DNA from: Sphingomonas sp. LM7
GTDB taxonomy: Bacteria > Pseudomonadota > Alphaproteobacteria > Sphingomonadales > Sphingomonadaceae
Assembly: GCF_002002925.1 (NCBI RefSeq)
Contig: NZ_CP019511.1
Coordinates: forward strand, 3,882,501-3,946,500
Direction: 5' to 3'
Length of the DNA stretch: 64,000 nucleotides
Below the pieces are notes generated by a model that saw only the letters and a program-made list of their open reading frames with translations, did no database searches and was not told where the DNA came from. Numbering within the stretch: position 1 is the first letter of the stretch; each line of letters begins with the position of its first letter. The position numbers and the translations under genes were made by a program. This document shows, in pieces, positions 11,363 through 19,859 of the stretch.

Positions 11363-11788
11363 TCACGCAAGCGTGTGAGTCAGGCTGATCTCGGCCTTGA
11401 GCAGCTTGGATACCGGACAGTTTGCCTTGGCGCCCGCGGCCAGCGCCTCGAACTGCTCCGGCGAGATGCCGGGCACTTCCGCCTTGAGCGTCAGGTCCGA
11501 ATGGGTGATCGTGAAACCGTCGCCGTCCTGCTCGAGCTTGACCGCCGCGGTGGTCTCCAGGCTGCCTTCGCTGAACCCGGCCTTGGCGAGCGCAAAGCTC
11601 AGCGCCATGGTGAAGCAGCCGGCATGCGCCGCCGCGATCAGTTCCTCGGGATTGGTGCCCTTCTCGTCGCCGAAGCGGGTGTTGAAGCTGTAGGGCGTCG
11701 CATCGAGCACGCCCGACGGGCTGTCGAGCCGGCCCTTGCCGTCCTTGCCGAAACCTTCGTAGCGCGCAGTCGCAGTGCGAGTCGTCAT
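11363..11788 (-). CDS. osmC: OsmC-family organic hydroperoxide reductase
   Basis: This 141-residue OsmC/Ohr-family thiol peroxidase is expected to reduce organic hydroperoxides in the cytoplasm. The two family cysteines are present: C58 in AAAHAGCFTMAL and C124 in KANCPVSKLLKAEI. The NPEELIAAAHAGC motif and length place it in the OsmC rather than Ohr branch. It stands alone between the hydrolase and the lipoprotein gene. Confidence 0.93.
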   Translation of the reverse strand: MTTRTATARYEGFGKDGKGRLDSPSGVLDATPYSFNTRFGDEKGTNPEELIAAAHAGCFTMALSFALAKAGFSEGSLETTAAVKLEQDGDGFTITHSDLTLKAEVPGISPEQFEALAAGAKANCPVSKLLKAEISLTHTLA

Positions 11789-11842
11789 GATTCCCCCTGG
11801 TGGATAGGACGCGGCGACAGCATGCCGCCGCGTCGTCTCAAG

Positions 11843-12259
11843 TCAACGGCAGCGAACGTCGTCGTTCGATCCGCGATCCACTGCGCGTCCCGCCACTGCG
11901 CCTGCCGCGGCGCCGAGCACCGTGCCCAGCGTCTCCGAACCGCCCGGTGCAATGAGGTTGCCCAGGATGCCGCCGGCGACGCCGCCGACGATCAGACCGG
12001 TCGTCCCGTCCGAACGGCGGCAATAATAGCGCCCGTCCTGGCCGCGATAGACGCGTTCGTCACGCGACACGCGGCGTTCGCGATAGCGGCGGTCGTCGCG
12101 GTAATAGCGGTCGGCGTTATAGCCGCCGTACGACGGGTCGGGCCGGTTCCAGTCATAGTTGCGATAGCCGTCGCTGCTCGCCGAGCGAGGCCCATAGCCG
12201 GTATCGGTACAGCCGGCGACCGCGGTGGCGGCCAGCAATCCCAACAGGATGGCGCGCAT
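11843..12259 (-). CDS. Glycine-zipper 2TM lipoprotein
   Basis: The protein of 138 residues starts with MRAILLGLLAATAVAGC, a signal peptide with a VAGC lipobox, so it is likely an outer-membrane-anchored lipoprotein. The middle is rich in Tyr, Arg and Asp. The C-terminus holds a glycine zipper (LIVGGVAGGILGNLIAPGG and GTVLGAAAGAVAG) of the 17-kDa surface antigen type. The start at 12259 is chosen over upstream codons because GGGAG lies seven bases before it and the signal peptide begins there. Members are envelope-associated, and the exact role is not known. Confidence 0.85.
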   Translation of the reverse strand: MRAILLGLLAATAVAGCTDTGYGPRSASSDGYRNYDWNRPDPSYGGYNADRYYRDDRRYRERRVSRDERVYRGQDGRYYCRRSDGTTGLIVGGVAGGILGNLIAPGGSETLGTVLGAAAGAVAGRAVDRGSNDDVRCR

Positions 12260-12332
12260 GTCTGTTCTCCCGTGAATGTGGTGATGGCAGGGGAATGCGT
12301 GGCGCAGCGGAAAGTTGCGCCCGCAGCCCAAC

Positions 12333-12722
12333 TCAGGACGGCGTGGCGTCGAGCCGCTCGTTCTCGCGCGCCTGGCCCTTGACCAAAGTCGGTGCCGACG
12401 CACCGGCCAGCGCCGGGCGGAAGGCGTCGCGCTCGCCCGCGGGGATCGGCGCGGTGGGATCGGGGCGGAACGCCTCGGGTGCGCGGTCTTCCGGCGCGGG
12501 ACGCGTATCCCCCAGCAGATCGGTCGGCACATGCTCGGCGCTGCCGCGGGCGTTCTTGCCCAGCTTGAGCACGGCGAAGGCGGCCGCAGCGACTGCGCCG
12601 ACGATCGCGCCGATCGACAGCGTGCCCAACGCTACCGACTTGGTCTTGCTGCCCGTGGCGGCCGTCTGGGCAGCCGTGCGCCGGCGGGGACGTGCGGGGG
12701 TCTTGGTCTTGGTATTTGCCAT
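12333..12722 (-). CDS. Small single-span membrane protein of unknown function
   Basis: I do not recognise this 129-residue protein. It has a Lys/Arg/Thr/Pro-rich basic N-terminus (about 1-28), one Ala/Gly-rich hydrophobic segment (about 31-53, ALGTLSIGAIVGAVAAAAFAV) and a Pro/Glu-rich hydrophilic tail. The pattern suggests a basic cytoplasmic head and a single membrane anchor. Codon use resembles neighbouring genes. It lies between the lipoprotein and the DUF3140 gene on the same strand. Confidence 0.6.
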   Translation of the reverse strand: MANTKTKTPARPRRRTAAQTAATGSKTKSVALGTLSIGAIVGAVAAAAFAVLKLGKNARGSAEHVPTDLLGDTRPAPEDRAPEAFRPDPTAPIPAGERDAFRPALAGASAPTLVKGQARENERLDATPS

Positions 12723-12776
12723 CTGGTTTCTCCGGTTTGCCGCTTCAACGGGCGGGTCGGACCGGTGTTCCTCGGC

Positions 12777-13121
12777 TCAATCCTTCAGCGGATCATGCCC
12801 CCAGTTCATCAGCGAATAGCGCCAGCGCGAGCCGGGGATCTTGTGTTCCTGATGCGGCCCCTGCGCGAGATGCCGGCGCACGAAGCCGGCGACCTTGCGC
12901 ATATGGACATAGTCGCCGCCGTCCAGATCGGCCTTGTGCGTGCGCAGGATCTGCACGATCCGCCGGCCCGAGGCATGGCCGACGCTCTCGCCGCCGTCGC
13001 GCTTGAAGCCGACGGCGCGGCTCTCCTCGGTGTCGAGCCAAGCCTCTATCTCGGCCGGCGCCATGTTCACTGCTTCATGGAAGCGCGCATAGACCTGCGC
13101 ATGGTCATCCTGTTTCGCCAT
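12777..13121 (-). CDS. DUF3140 family protein
   Basis: This small, soluble, charged protein of 114 residues contains FHEAVNMAPAEIEAWLDTEES near the N-terminus, followed by GESVGHASGRRIVQIL and a C-terminal SRWRYSLMNWGHDPL. This pattern matches DUF3140 proteins, which are widespread in soil proteobacteria and actinobacteria and are thought to bind DNA or act in stress responses. No function is proven. It lacks signal or membrane segments. Confidence 0.8.
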   Translation of the reverse strand: MAKQDDHAQVYARFHEAVNMAPAEIEAWLDTEESRAVGFKRDGGESVGHASGRRIVQILRTHKADLDGGDYVHMRKVAGFVRRHLAQGPHQEHKIPGSRWRYSLMNWGHDPLKD

Positions 13122-13159
13122 TGCGGTCTCAAGTCCCGCAACGCGCGAAACGTTCCGCT

Positions 13160-13624
13160 TCAGCTTCCGTAGAGCGCGGCCTCGGCGGCGCGGCGCCGAG
13201 TCAATCCGGCCATGACGTTGCCCGCAGCCTTGTTCCAGCGCCCGAACTGGCCCTGCGCGCCGGTAAAGTCCCCGGCCTTGTGCATCTTGAGCAAGGTGCT
13301 GCTCGACAGATTGCCGATCCCGACATTGTAGGCGAAGCTGACCATCGCATCGAACTGGTGCTGACTGGTAGTCGCGCTGCCGATCACACCCGAGACCTTG
13401 GCAGCGAAGCTGGTGATGTCGGTTGTGAGGCGATCATCACATTGCTGCTGCGTCCAGACTACGCCTGGCTTCACGTCCGGGCCGGTCGTCCCCCAGCCGA
13501 TCGTCCAGGGATCGCCGCCCGATCCGGGATCGGGATAGGCGGCAAAGCTGCCGTTTGCCTGCTGCTTCGCGCAGCCTTCGAATTCCTTGACCAGCGATAG
13601 GCATGCAGAACTTGGTGTCATCAT
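13160..13624 (-). CDS. GH24 lysozyme (phage-type endolysin fold)
   Basis: This is a T4-lysozyme-like muramidase of glycoside hydrolase family 24, 154 residues long. The catalytic pattern is visible: Glu in KEFEGC (about 14-16), Asp in AYPDPGSGG and Thr in PWTIGWGTTG. The later SFAYNVG and RRRAAEAALY segments are also typical. The start at 13624 follows GGGGGAGGATAT directly upstream, so an extension to 13675 is not needed. There is no export signal and no holin or other phage gene nearby, so it is a lone lysozyme rather than part of a visible prophage. It is divergent from tlyA. Confidence 0.88.
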   Translation of the reverse strand: MMTPSSACLSLVKEFEGCAKQQANGSFAAYPDPGSGGDPWTIGWGTTGPDVKPGVVWTQQQCDDRLTTDITSFAAKVSGVIGSATTSQHQFDAMVSFAYNVGIGNLSSSTLLKMHKAGDFTGAQGQFGRWNKAAGNVMAGLTRRRAAEAALYGS

Positions 13625-13759
13625 ATCCTCCCCCGAAAACCCATGCGGGATAGCATGAAGTAATTTCTGAAACACTGCGCAAGCATTCGCTATCTTCTTT
13701 GCATCCGCTTTGTATCCGGAGTGGTTGCAGCGTGGCGGGCAGGGCGGTTAAAGGCGCGC

Positions 13760-14497
13760 ATGGCCAAGCAGCGCGCCGATCAGATGCTCGTCGATCGCGG
13801 GCTGGCCGAGAGCCGCACCCGCGCGCAGGCGCTGATCATGGCGGGTCTCGTCTTCGCGGGCGACCGCAAGGTCGACAAGCCGGGCCAGCAATTGGCCGAG
13901 GAGACCGTGCTCGACGTGCGCGGCCGCGATCATCCCTGGGTGTCGCGCGGCGGGATCAAGCTGTCGCACGCGCTCGACCATTTCGGTTGGGACGTTACCG
14001 GTGCCGTCGCGATCGACGTCGGCTCGTCGACCGGCGGCTTCACCGATGTGCTGCTCACCCGCGGCGCGGCGCGCGTCTATGCCGTGGACAGCGGCACCAA
14101 CCAGCTCGCCTGGAAACTCCGCCAGGACCCGCGCGTGGTCGTTCTTGAACAGACCAGCGCGCGTATCCTTACCGACGCACATATCCCCGAGCCTATCGAC
14201 ATCATCGTCTGCGATGCGAGCTTCATCGGCCTGGCCAAGGTGCTCGAAACGCCGTTCCGTTTCGCCAGGCCCGCGGCGCGGCTGGCGGCACTGATCAAGC
14301 CGCAATTCGAGGCGGGGCGCGGCGAAGTCGGCAAAGGCGGCGTGGTCCGCGACCCGGAAGTGCACGACCGCGTCTGCCGCGAAGTCGCCGACTGGGTCGC
14401 CGCGCAGGGCTGGCAGGTGCTCGGCATCACCCGGAGCCCGATCACCGGGCCGGAGGGCAATGTCGAATTCCTGATCGGTGCCGAGCGGGGCTCCTAA
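13760..14497 (+). CDS. tlyA: TlyA-family rRNA (cytidine-2'-O)-methyltransferase / hemolysin A
   Basis: The 245-residue protein has an N-terminal S4 RNA-binding domain (ADQMLVDRGLAESRTRAQ, about 5-60) followed by an FtsJ/RrmJ-like SAM-dependent methyltransferase domain. The SAM motif is IDVGSSTGGFTDVLL, with the later DASFIGL and ALIKPQFEAG motifs. TlyA proteins 2'-O-methylate ribosomal RNA; the label hemolysin is historical. The ATG at 13760 (MAKQRADQ) is the family start, and the upstream ATG adds an unrelated basic extension. Confidence 0.93.
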   Translation: MAKQRADQMLVDRGLAESRTRAQALIMAGLVFAGDRKVDKPGQQLAEETVLDVRGRDHPWVSRGGIKLSHALDHFGWDVTGAVAIDVGSSTGGFTDVLLTRGAARVYAVDSGTNQLAWKLRQDPRVVVLEQTSARILTDAHIPEPIDIIVCDASFIGLAKVLETPFRFARPAARLAALIKPQFEAGRGEVGKGGVVRDPEVHDRVCREVADWVAAQGWQVLGITRSPITGPEGNVEFLIGAERGS

Positions 14498-14794
14498 TCC
14501 GGAATTGCGGCTGGCGATCGGGTTGCGGTCGCCCTCCATTTGTGACCGCCACTCAAGGGCGGAATGACGAAAGCGTATCGATAGCCGTGTTTGGTTCAGC
14601 GAAGTGGACACGGGTCCGGTGCATGGCTTCAGCGACAGCATCCATCCCGCAATCCTCCGCTTCCGGACGATCCGTTTCGCTACAGTCCGCCGTGCCGCAA
14701 CAATGCATCGCATCTTTGCGGCTGCGCAGACTTTGGATTAGGGGATCGTTCCGGGGACGGTGTGTGTTCACACGCCGAAGAGGAGGAAACCGGG

Positions 14795-15352
14795 TTGAGA
14801 GAGATCGCGTCCAGGGGTCAGTTGCGGCTCGCGTATTTTCGTTGGGCCATGGTCACGGTCCCACTCATGCTGCTGCTGGGTTTCGCATCGGGAAGGCTTG
14901 CCCCGAGCGGCGACGAGAATCCGTGGTTCGTCCAGCTCGTGAAGCCCGAAATCATGCCGCCGGGCTGGGCGTTCGGCGTCGCCTGGACAATCCTCTATGC
15001 GATGATGGGCTTCGCGCTGGCATTGGTGATCAATGCGCGCGGATCGCGCGGGCGGGCGATCGCGCTGCTGATCTTCGTGGTCCAGCTGGCGATCAACCTC
15101 GCCTGGACTCCGGTGTTCTTCGGGCTCCATCAGGTCGATACCGCGCTGATGATGATCGGCGCGCTGGTCATCCTGGTGCTGCTGACGGTCTTGTTCTTCT
15201 GGCGCGTGCGGACGGTGGCGGGGATGCTGCTGCTGCCCTATCTCGCCTGGCTCTGCTTCGCCTTCGTGCTGCTGTATCAGATCGATGCGCTCAATCCGAA
15301 CGCCGAGACCCTTGTACCTTCGCGGACGGTTGACCAAATTGAGATCCGCTGA
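14795..15352 (+). CDS. tspO: TspO/MBR family tryptophan-rich sensory protein
   Basis: The integral membrane protein of 185 residues has five hydrophobic segments and the TspO signatures WFVQLVKPEIMPPGWAFGVAWTILYAMMG and NLAWTPVFFGLH. TspO proteins bind porphyrins and affect tetrapyrrole and stress responses. No ATG fits the N-terminus. The TTG at 14795 has a strong AGGAGG eight bases upstream (14781-14786) and gives LREIASRGQ as the start. The protein is slightly longer than typical TspO because of a short basic N-terminus. Confidence 0.9.
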   Translation: MREIASRGQLRLAYFRWAMVTVPLMLLLGFASGRLAPSGDENPWFVQLVKPEIMPPGWAFGVAWTILYAMMGFALALVINARGSRGRAIALLIFVVQLAINLAWTPVFFGLHQVDTALMMIGALVILVLLTVLFFWRVRTVAGMLLLPYLAWLCFAFVLLYQIDALNPNAETLVPSRTVDQIEIR

Positions 15353-15376
15353 AGTTCGTATTTAGGGAAGTTCGAG

Positions 15377-15676
15377 ATGCAGACCGACAACCGCCTGTTC
15401 GACGATTTCGTCAAGTTCGTGAACGGCGCGGCAGGCACCGTCGCCGGCATGGCGCGCGAGACCGAAGCCTCGGCGCGCGAGCGCGCGCGCGAATGGATCG
15501 GCGGGCTCGACTTCGTCGCACGCGACGAGTTCGAAGCGGTGAAGGCGATGGCCGTGGCCTCACGTGACGAGAACGACGCGCTCAAGGCGCGCCTCGCCGC
15601 GCTCGAGGCCCAGCTCGGCGGGCCGGCTGCGGCCAGGCCCGCCAAGGCGCCCAAGCCGCCAAAGGCAGAGATTTGA
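15377..15676 (+). CDS. UbiK-like accessory factor (BMFP domain)
   Basis: This 99-residue protein is mostly helical. Its N-terminus, LFDDFVKFVNGAAGTVAGM, and the following VARDEFEAVKAMAVASRDEN coiled coil match the BMFP/UbiK family (formerly YqiC). UbiK assists the soluble ubiquinone biosynthesis complex and binds membranes. The C-terminus is an Ala/Pro/Lys-rich tail. A GGGAAG ribosome-binding site precedes the ATG. Confidence 0.85.
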   Translation: MQTDNRLFDDFVKFVNGAAGTVAGMARETEASARERAREWIGGLDFVARDEFEAVKAMAVASRDENDALKARLAALEAQLGGPAAARPAKAPKPPKAEI

Positions 15677-15797
15677 CCGCACCGGTTACCGACTGCTTGT
15701 CCACAGCTTTTCGACAGGGTTGCGAACCGCGCGCTTGTGCCCCCGGGACGCGATTGGCAGGATTCCCGCCAGCCAATCCCGGCGTGCGGAGGTAAGG

Positions 15798-16301
15798 ATG
15801 TTGGACGAGGCCGAATTCGACCGCGACGACGCCGCGCCGATCGACATGCTCGAGAATTACTTCGCGGCGCATAGCTGGACCTTCGAGCGCGAGGACGACG
15901 AGATCGTCGCCAAGTTCAAGGGCAGCTGGACCGAATATGAGCTGCGCGCGATCTGGCGCGAGGACGATGGCGTCCTGCAGTTCCTGGCCTTCCCGGACAT
16001 CCGCGTCTCGGAAGAGCGCCGCGCCGCGGTCTATGAGACAATCGGGCTGGTCAACGAACAGCTGTGGATCGGCCATTTCGAATTGTGGTCGGCAAGCGGC
16101 ATCCTGCTCTTCCGCCACGCCGCCATGATCGACGGCGCGGGCGAGCCGACGCTGACGCTCAACCAGGCCGAATTGCTGGTCGAAAGCGCGATCGATGAAT
16201 GCGAGCGCTTCTATCCGGTGTTCCAGTTCGTGCTGTGGGGCGGCAAGAGCCCGGCCGAGGCGATCGCCGCCGCGCTGATCGAGACTCAGGGCGAGGCATG
16301 A
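15798..16301 (+). CDS. YbjN-domain protein
   Basis: A soluble acidic protein of 167 residues that fits the YbjN/type III secretion chaperone-like fold, with DMLENYFAAHSWTFEREDDEIVAKF at the start and alternating strands and helices after it. The ATG at 15798 has GGAGG upstream. Its stop overlaps the proC start (ATGA), and the two are commonly adjacent in sphingomonads. The cellular role of the family is not settled. Confidence 0.85.
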   Translation: MLDEAEFDRDDAAPIDMLENYFAAHSWTFEREDDEIVAKFKGSWTEYELRAIWREDDGVLQFLAFPDIRVSEERRAAVYETIGLVNEQLWIGHFELWSASGILLFRHAAMIDGAGEPTLTLNQAELLVESAIDECERFYPVFQFVLWGGKSPAEAIAAALIETQGEA

Positions 16302-17077
16302 GCGGGGCATTGCGCCTCTGGCTGGTCGGTTGCGGCAACATGGCCGGGGCGATGCTCCGGCAATGGATCGCCAGCGGCGTGGTTGCGGCCGGGAATGTCT
16401 TCGTCGTCAATCGCCACGATCGCGAACTGCCCGAGGGCGTCCGGCAGGGACGGGCCTTTCCCGACGAGCCGGCGCCCGACTTCCTCCAGCTTGGCATGAA
16501 GCCGCAGCAGATCGGCGAGATTCCGCCGCTGCCGGCCGGCGACTATGCGCTGATCTCGATCCTCGCAGGGGCCGATGTCGCGACGCTCGAAGCGCGCTTT
16601 CCCGGCCATCCGGTGGTCCGTGCGATGCCCAACCTTCCCGTCGCGCTGGGCAAGGGTGTCGTCGCGCTCCACGGCACGCAGGTGCCCGGCATCGACGCGC
16701 TGATGGCGCCGCTGGGGCTGGTCGAGTGGATCGAAGACGAGACGCTTTTCGACAACGGCACCGTGCTTTCGGGGTGCGGGCCTGCCTTCGTCTATCGCTT
16801 TATCGACGCGCTTGCCGAAGCGGGCACGACGCTCGGCTTCTCGCCCGAACAGGCGCAGCGGCTCGCGGTCGCGACGGTGGAGGGCTCCGGCCTGCTCGCC
16901 GCACAGGCCGATGCGCCGCCCTCGGTCCTCGCCGATCGCGTGGCCAGCCCGGGCGGCTCGACGCGTCAGGGCATGAACGTGCTCGACAAGGACGATGCGC
17001 TCAAGGCCCTGCTGCGCGAGACGCTCGCCGCCTCGGCGAAACGCACTGCCGAGATGGCCGCCGAAGCGCGCAAGTAA
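16298..17077 (+). CDS. proC: Pyrroline-5-carboxylate reductase
   Basis: ProC reduces 1-pyrroline-5-carboxylate to L-proline with NAD(P)H, the last step of proline synthesis in the cytoplasm. The 259-residue protein starts with a Rossmann fold (WLVGCGNMAGAML) and has the AMPNLPVALGKGV segment. The C-terminal helical domain carries the signature LADRVASPGGSTRQGMNVL. The start at 16298 overlaps the YbjN stop by four bases, so the two genes are translationally coupled. Confidence 0.95.
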   Translation: MSGALRLWLVGCGNMAGAMLRQWIASGVVAAGNVFVVNRHDRELPEGVRQGRAFPDEPAPDFLQLGMKPQQIGEIPPLPAGDYALISILAGADVATLEARFPGHPVVRAMPNLPVALGKGVVALHGTQVPGIDALMAPLGLVEWIEDETLFDNGTVLSGCGPAFVYRFIDALAEAGTTLGFSPEQAQRLAVATVEGSGLLAAQADAPPSVLADRVASPGGSTRQGMNVLDKDDALKALLRETLAASAKRTAEMAAEARK

Positions 17078-17224
17078 CTGCACCTCACGCAACTTTTTTA
17101 TCGCCCCGCGTAACGAAAGATCGCGAAGCGCCAGAGAAAGGCGAAGTCAAGTTGTTCTAATCCAACAAGGAACGCGTGCCTGCGCGGTTTGTTATTTCCT
17201 CGACTCAACATCATGGAGGCGGAA

Positions 17225-17830
17225 ATGGCGACGACCACGGCAACGCGCGGCAAGAACGGACGGTTCACGGGTTCGACTGCGAAGGGCGGCAGCAATTTCG
17301 GCATGGTCGCCGGCGCGGTTGCGGGCGGCGCTGCGCTCGGGATCCTCGCCATGTTCGGCCGCAAGGCTGCCGTGCAGGCGCCGACGGCCCTCGCCGGCAA
17401 TTGGGACGAGGCTCTGGTCCTCGAGCACCAGGCGACGCTCAAGGTGTTCGACGCGATCGAGGCGACCGACGAGAATAATACTATCAAGCGCTCGATGCTG
17501 CTCTCGCATCTGAAGCACGCGCTGCTCAAGCACGCGGTCGAGGAAGAGAATGTGATCTATCCCGCGCTCCGCGAAATCGGCCAGCGCGAGGCCGCCGATG
17601 CCCTCACCAAGGAGCATGGCTATGTGAAGCAGTATCTCTACGAGCTGGAGAACACGCCCAACGCCTCGCCGCAATGGATCGCCAAGGTCCGCGAGTTCCG
17701 CGCGGAGATCGAGGAGCATATGCAGGAAGAGGAGATGCACCTCTTCCCGATGCTGCGCAGCCAGCTCTCCGACGAACGCAACAAGGCGCTGACGCTGACG
17801 ATGAACAAGGAAGGCTTCAAGGTCGCCTGA
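17225..17830 (+). CDS. Hemerythrin HHE domain membrane-anchored protein
   Basis: The 201-residue protein has a Gly/Ala-rich hydrophobic segment near the N-terminus (about 28-47, MVAGAVAGGAALGILAMFG) and then a four-helix HHE domain with the iron-binding His/Glu pattern. The ligand segments are LEHQATL, HLKHALLKHAVEEENVIYPAL, KEHGYVKQ and EEHMQEEEMHLFPML. A di-iron site for oxygen, NO or iron handling is likely. The ATG at 17225 follows GGAGGCGGAA. The N-terminal anchor is an added feature compared with soluble HHE proteins. Confidence 0.85.
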   Translation: MATTTATRGKNGRFTGSTAKGGSNFGMVAGAVAGGAALGILAMFGRKAAVQAPTALAGNWDEALVLEHQATLKVFDAIEATDENNTIKRSMLLSHLKHALLKHAVEEENVIYPALREIGQREAADALTKEHGYVKQYLYELENTPNASPQWIAKVREFRAEIEEHMQEEEMHLFPMLRSQLSDERNKALTLTMNKEGFKVA

Positions 17831-17836
17831 CCGGCA

Positions 17837-17858
17837 GAGGGAGGGGCAACCCTCCCTC
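17837..17858. terminator. Bidirectional hairpin between the hemerythrin and MarR genes
   Basis: GAGGGAGGG and CCCTCCCTC form a perfect 9-bp stem closed by a GCAA tetraloop. It lies six bases after the hemerythrin stop and 17 bases from the convergent MarR stop. No T tract is present, so the terminator role is inferred from position and stability. Confidence 0.6.
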
Positions 17859-17875
17859 GCGAACGCGAGTGCGGA

Positions 17876-18364
17876 CTACCGCCCCGAAACGCTGTTCCGC
17901 TCGCTCTCCGGCATCAGCCCTTCGAGCACTGCCCAGAACCCGCCGACCGCACCCTGGCCTGCGCTCGAATAGGCAGTAGACATCTTTTCGCGCAACGCAT
18001 CGAACAGCTCGGCTTCGAGCGCGGCGCCGGCGGGCGTCAGCCGCAACAGCCGCTGCCGCCGGTCGCGATCGCCGGTCCGCGTCTCGACCATGCCGCGGTC
18101 GGCCAGCTCCCCGAGCACGCGGCCCAGCGACTGTTTGGTGATCCCCAGGATCGCAAGCAATTCGCTCACCGTCAGGTCGGGCTGGCGCGCGATGAAATAG
18201 AGCGCGCGATGATGCGCCCGGCCCAGCCCCTGCTTGGCGAGCCCCGCGTCGATCGAGCGCGTGAGATTGGCGTAACCGAAATAGAGCAGCTCGATACCGC
18301 GGCGGATTTCGGGCTCGCGCAGGAACAGCGGCGAGGCAGGAATTGGGGCAGCCATGTTGACCAT
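17876..18364 (-). CDS. MarR-family transcriptional regulator
   Basis: The winged-helix regulator of 162 residues has the recognition helix region LTVSELLAILGITKQSLGRVLGELADRG and the wing ETRTGDRDRRQRLLRLTPAG, both characteristic of MarR. It binds DNA as a dimer and often senses small phenolic ligands. The gene is divergent from ilvE with about 70 bases between starts. It may control itself and possibly ilvE, but no palindromic operator was identified. An ATG at 18355 is an alternative start. Confidence 0.88.
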   Translation of the reverse strand: MVNMAAPIPASPLFLREPEIRRGIELLYFGYANLTRSIDAGLAKQGLGRAHHRALYFIARQPDLTVSELLAILGITKQSLGRVLGELADRGMVETRTGDRDRRQRLLRLTPAGAALEAELFDALREKMSTAYSSAGQGAVGGFWAVLEGLMPESERNSVSGR

Positions 18365-18433
18365 TCTAGCCTTGCGCCCTAGTCCTCCGCAAGCCGATCC
18401 GGTCGATGGCCGGCGACTCATTGGAAGGGTGCA

Positions 18434-19531
18434 ATGCAAGACGCGACGATCCTGGATTTCGAGTTCGAAGCCCATACGAGCCCGGTCGCCGTGGCCGATC
18501 GTGCCGCGCTCCTCGCCAATCCCGGTTTCGGCAAGATCTTCACCGATCACATGGCGGTGATCCGCTATCACGCCGACAAGGGCTGGCACGATGCGCGCAT
18601 CCAGCCGCGCGGCCCGATCCAGCTCGATCCCGCCTGTGCCGTGCTTCATTATGCGCAGGAGATTTTCGAAGGCCTCAAGGCCTATCGCATGCCCGATGGC
18701 GGCGCGACGCTGTTCCGCGCCGATGCCAATGCCCGCCGTTTCGCCGAGTCGGCACGGCGCATGGCGATGCCCCCGGTGCCCGAGGCGTTGTTCCTGTCCT
18801 CGATCCGCGAACTGGTCCGCGTCGACCGCGACTGGATCCCCGAAGGCGAGGGCGCGTCGCTCTATCTGCGCCCCTTCATGTTCGCCAGCGAGACCTTCCT
18901 GGGCGTTCGCCCCGCACAGGAATATCTCTACATGGTGATCGCGTCGCCGGCCGGCGCCTATTTCAAGGGCGGCGCGCCGTCGGTCACCTTGTGGGTCTCC
19001 GAACATTATACCCGCGCAGCGCCCGGCGGGACCGGTGCGGCCAAGTGTGGCGGCAATTATGCTGCCAGCCTTGTGGCCCAGGCCGAAGCGATCGGCCATG
19101 ACTGCGACCAGGTCGTCTTCCTCGACGCCGCGGAGAATCGCTATGTCGAGGAACTGGGGGGCATGAACGTGTTCTTCGTGTTCGACGACGGATCGATCCA
19201 GACTCCGCCGCTCACCGGCACGATCCTTCCCGGGATCACGCGCGAATCGCTGCTTGCCCTGGCACGCGACGCCGGCATCACGGTTCGCGAAGAGCGCTAC
19301 AGCCTCGACGAATGGAAGGCCGACGCCGCCACTGGCCGGCTACGCGAAGCCTTTGCCTGCGGCACCGCCGCGGTGGTCACCCCGATCGGCCGGGTGCAGG
19401 GCCACGGCTTCGATTTCTCGATCGGCAATGGCGGTCCGGGCCTGCTCACCGAGAAGCTCCGCCAGCAACTTGTATCGATTCAGCGCGGAACCGCATCCGA
19501 TCCGCACGGCTGGGTTGAACGCGTCTTCTAA
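18434..19531 (+). CDS. ilvE: Branched-chain amino acid aminotransferase
   Basis: The fold-type IV PLP enzyme of 365 residues catalyses the last transamination in valine, leucine and isoleucine synthesis. The PLP lysine is in AAKCGGNYAASL. Further markers are YAQEIFEGLKAYR, LYLRPFMFASE and EELGGMNVFFVF. The length matches the long (about 360-residue) IlvE group. It is monocistronic, reading into tRNA-Gln. Confidence 0.95.
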   Translation: MQDATILDFEFEAHTSPVAVADRAALLANPGFGKIFTDHMAVIRYHADKGWHDARIQPRGPIQLDPACAVLHYAQEIFEGLKAYRMPDGGATLFRADANARRFAESARRMAMPPVPEALFLSSIRELVRVDRDWIPEGEGASLYLRPFMFASETFLGVRPAQEYLYMVIASPAGAYFKGGAPSVTLWVSEHYTRAAPGGTGAAKCGGNYAASLVAQAEAIGHDCDQVVFLDAAENRYVEELGGMNVFFVFDDGSIQTPPLTGTILPGITRESLLALARDAGITVREERYSLDEWKADAATGRLREAFACGTAAVVTPIGRVQGHGFDFSIGNGGPGLLTEKLRQQLVSIQRGTASDPHGWVERVF

Positions 19532-19554
19532 GGCCGTATAAGCCCGCTTCCCGT

Positions 19555-19629
19555 TGGGGCGTCGCCAAGTGGTAAGGCAGCGGCTTTTGATGCCGCCATT
19601 CGCAGGTTCGAATCCTGCCGCCCCAGCCA
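19555..19629 (+). tRNA. tRNA-Gln (anticodon TTG)
   Basis: A 75-base cloverleaf with acceptor stem TGGGGCG/CGCCCCA, the anticodon stem GCGGC/GCCGC around loop TTTTGAT (anticodon TTG at 19587-19589), the T-arm GCAGGTTCGAATCCTGC and an encoded CCA end. Confidence 0.96.
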
Positions 19630-19859
19630 GACCTCGTTTCGAATTGCCGGCATTGCATCTTTTCGCGATGCAGCGTCTTCGATCAGCGCGCCGCCCGATC
19701 GGGATGCGAGAGCCCCACGGCATGCGATGCCCTAACCACAACCGGCGTCTTTCGCGCCCGCCGGGTCATGCAGGGCGGCGTTTGCTTCCAAGACGCGGAG
19801 GGCTCGGCCTGCGCCGACGCAGTGACCGGACGCTGCGCAGCGGGTAGCGGTGCGGACGC

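Noticed and set aside
11351..12382. A 343-codon plus-strand ORF opposite OsmC and the lipoprotein
   Set aside because: The minus-strand genes have signal peptide, active-site cysteines and ribosome-binding sites. The plus frame is low complexity.
13160..13624. Prophage remnant suggested by the GH24 lysozyme
   Set aside because: No holin, tail, integrase or other phage gene is near; lone GH24 lysozymes are common in sphingomonads.
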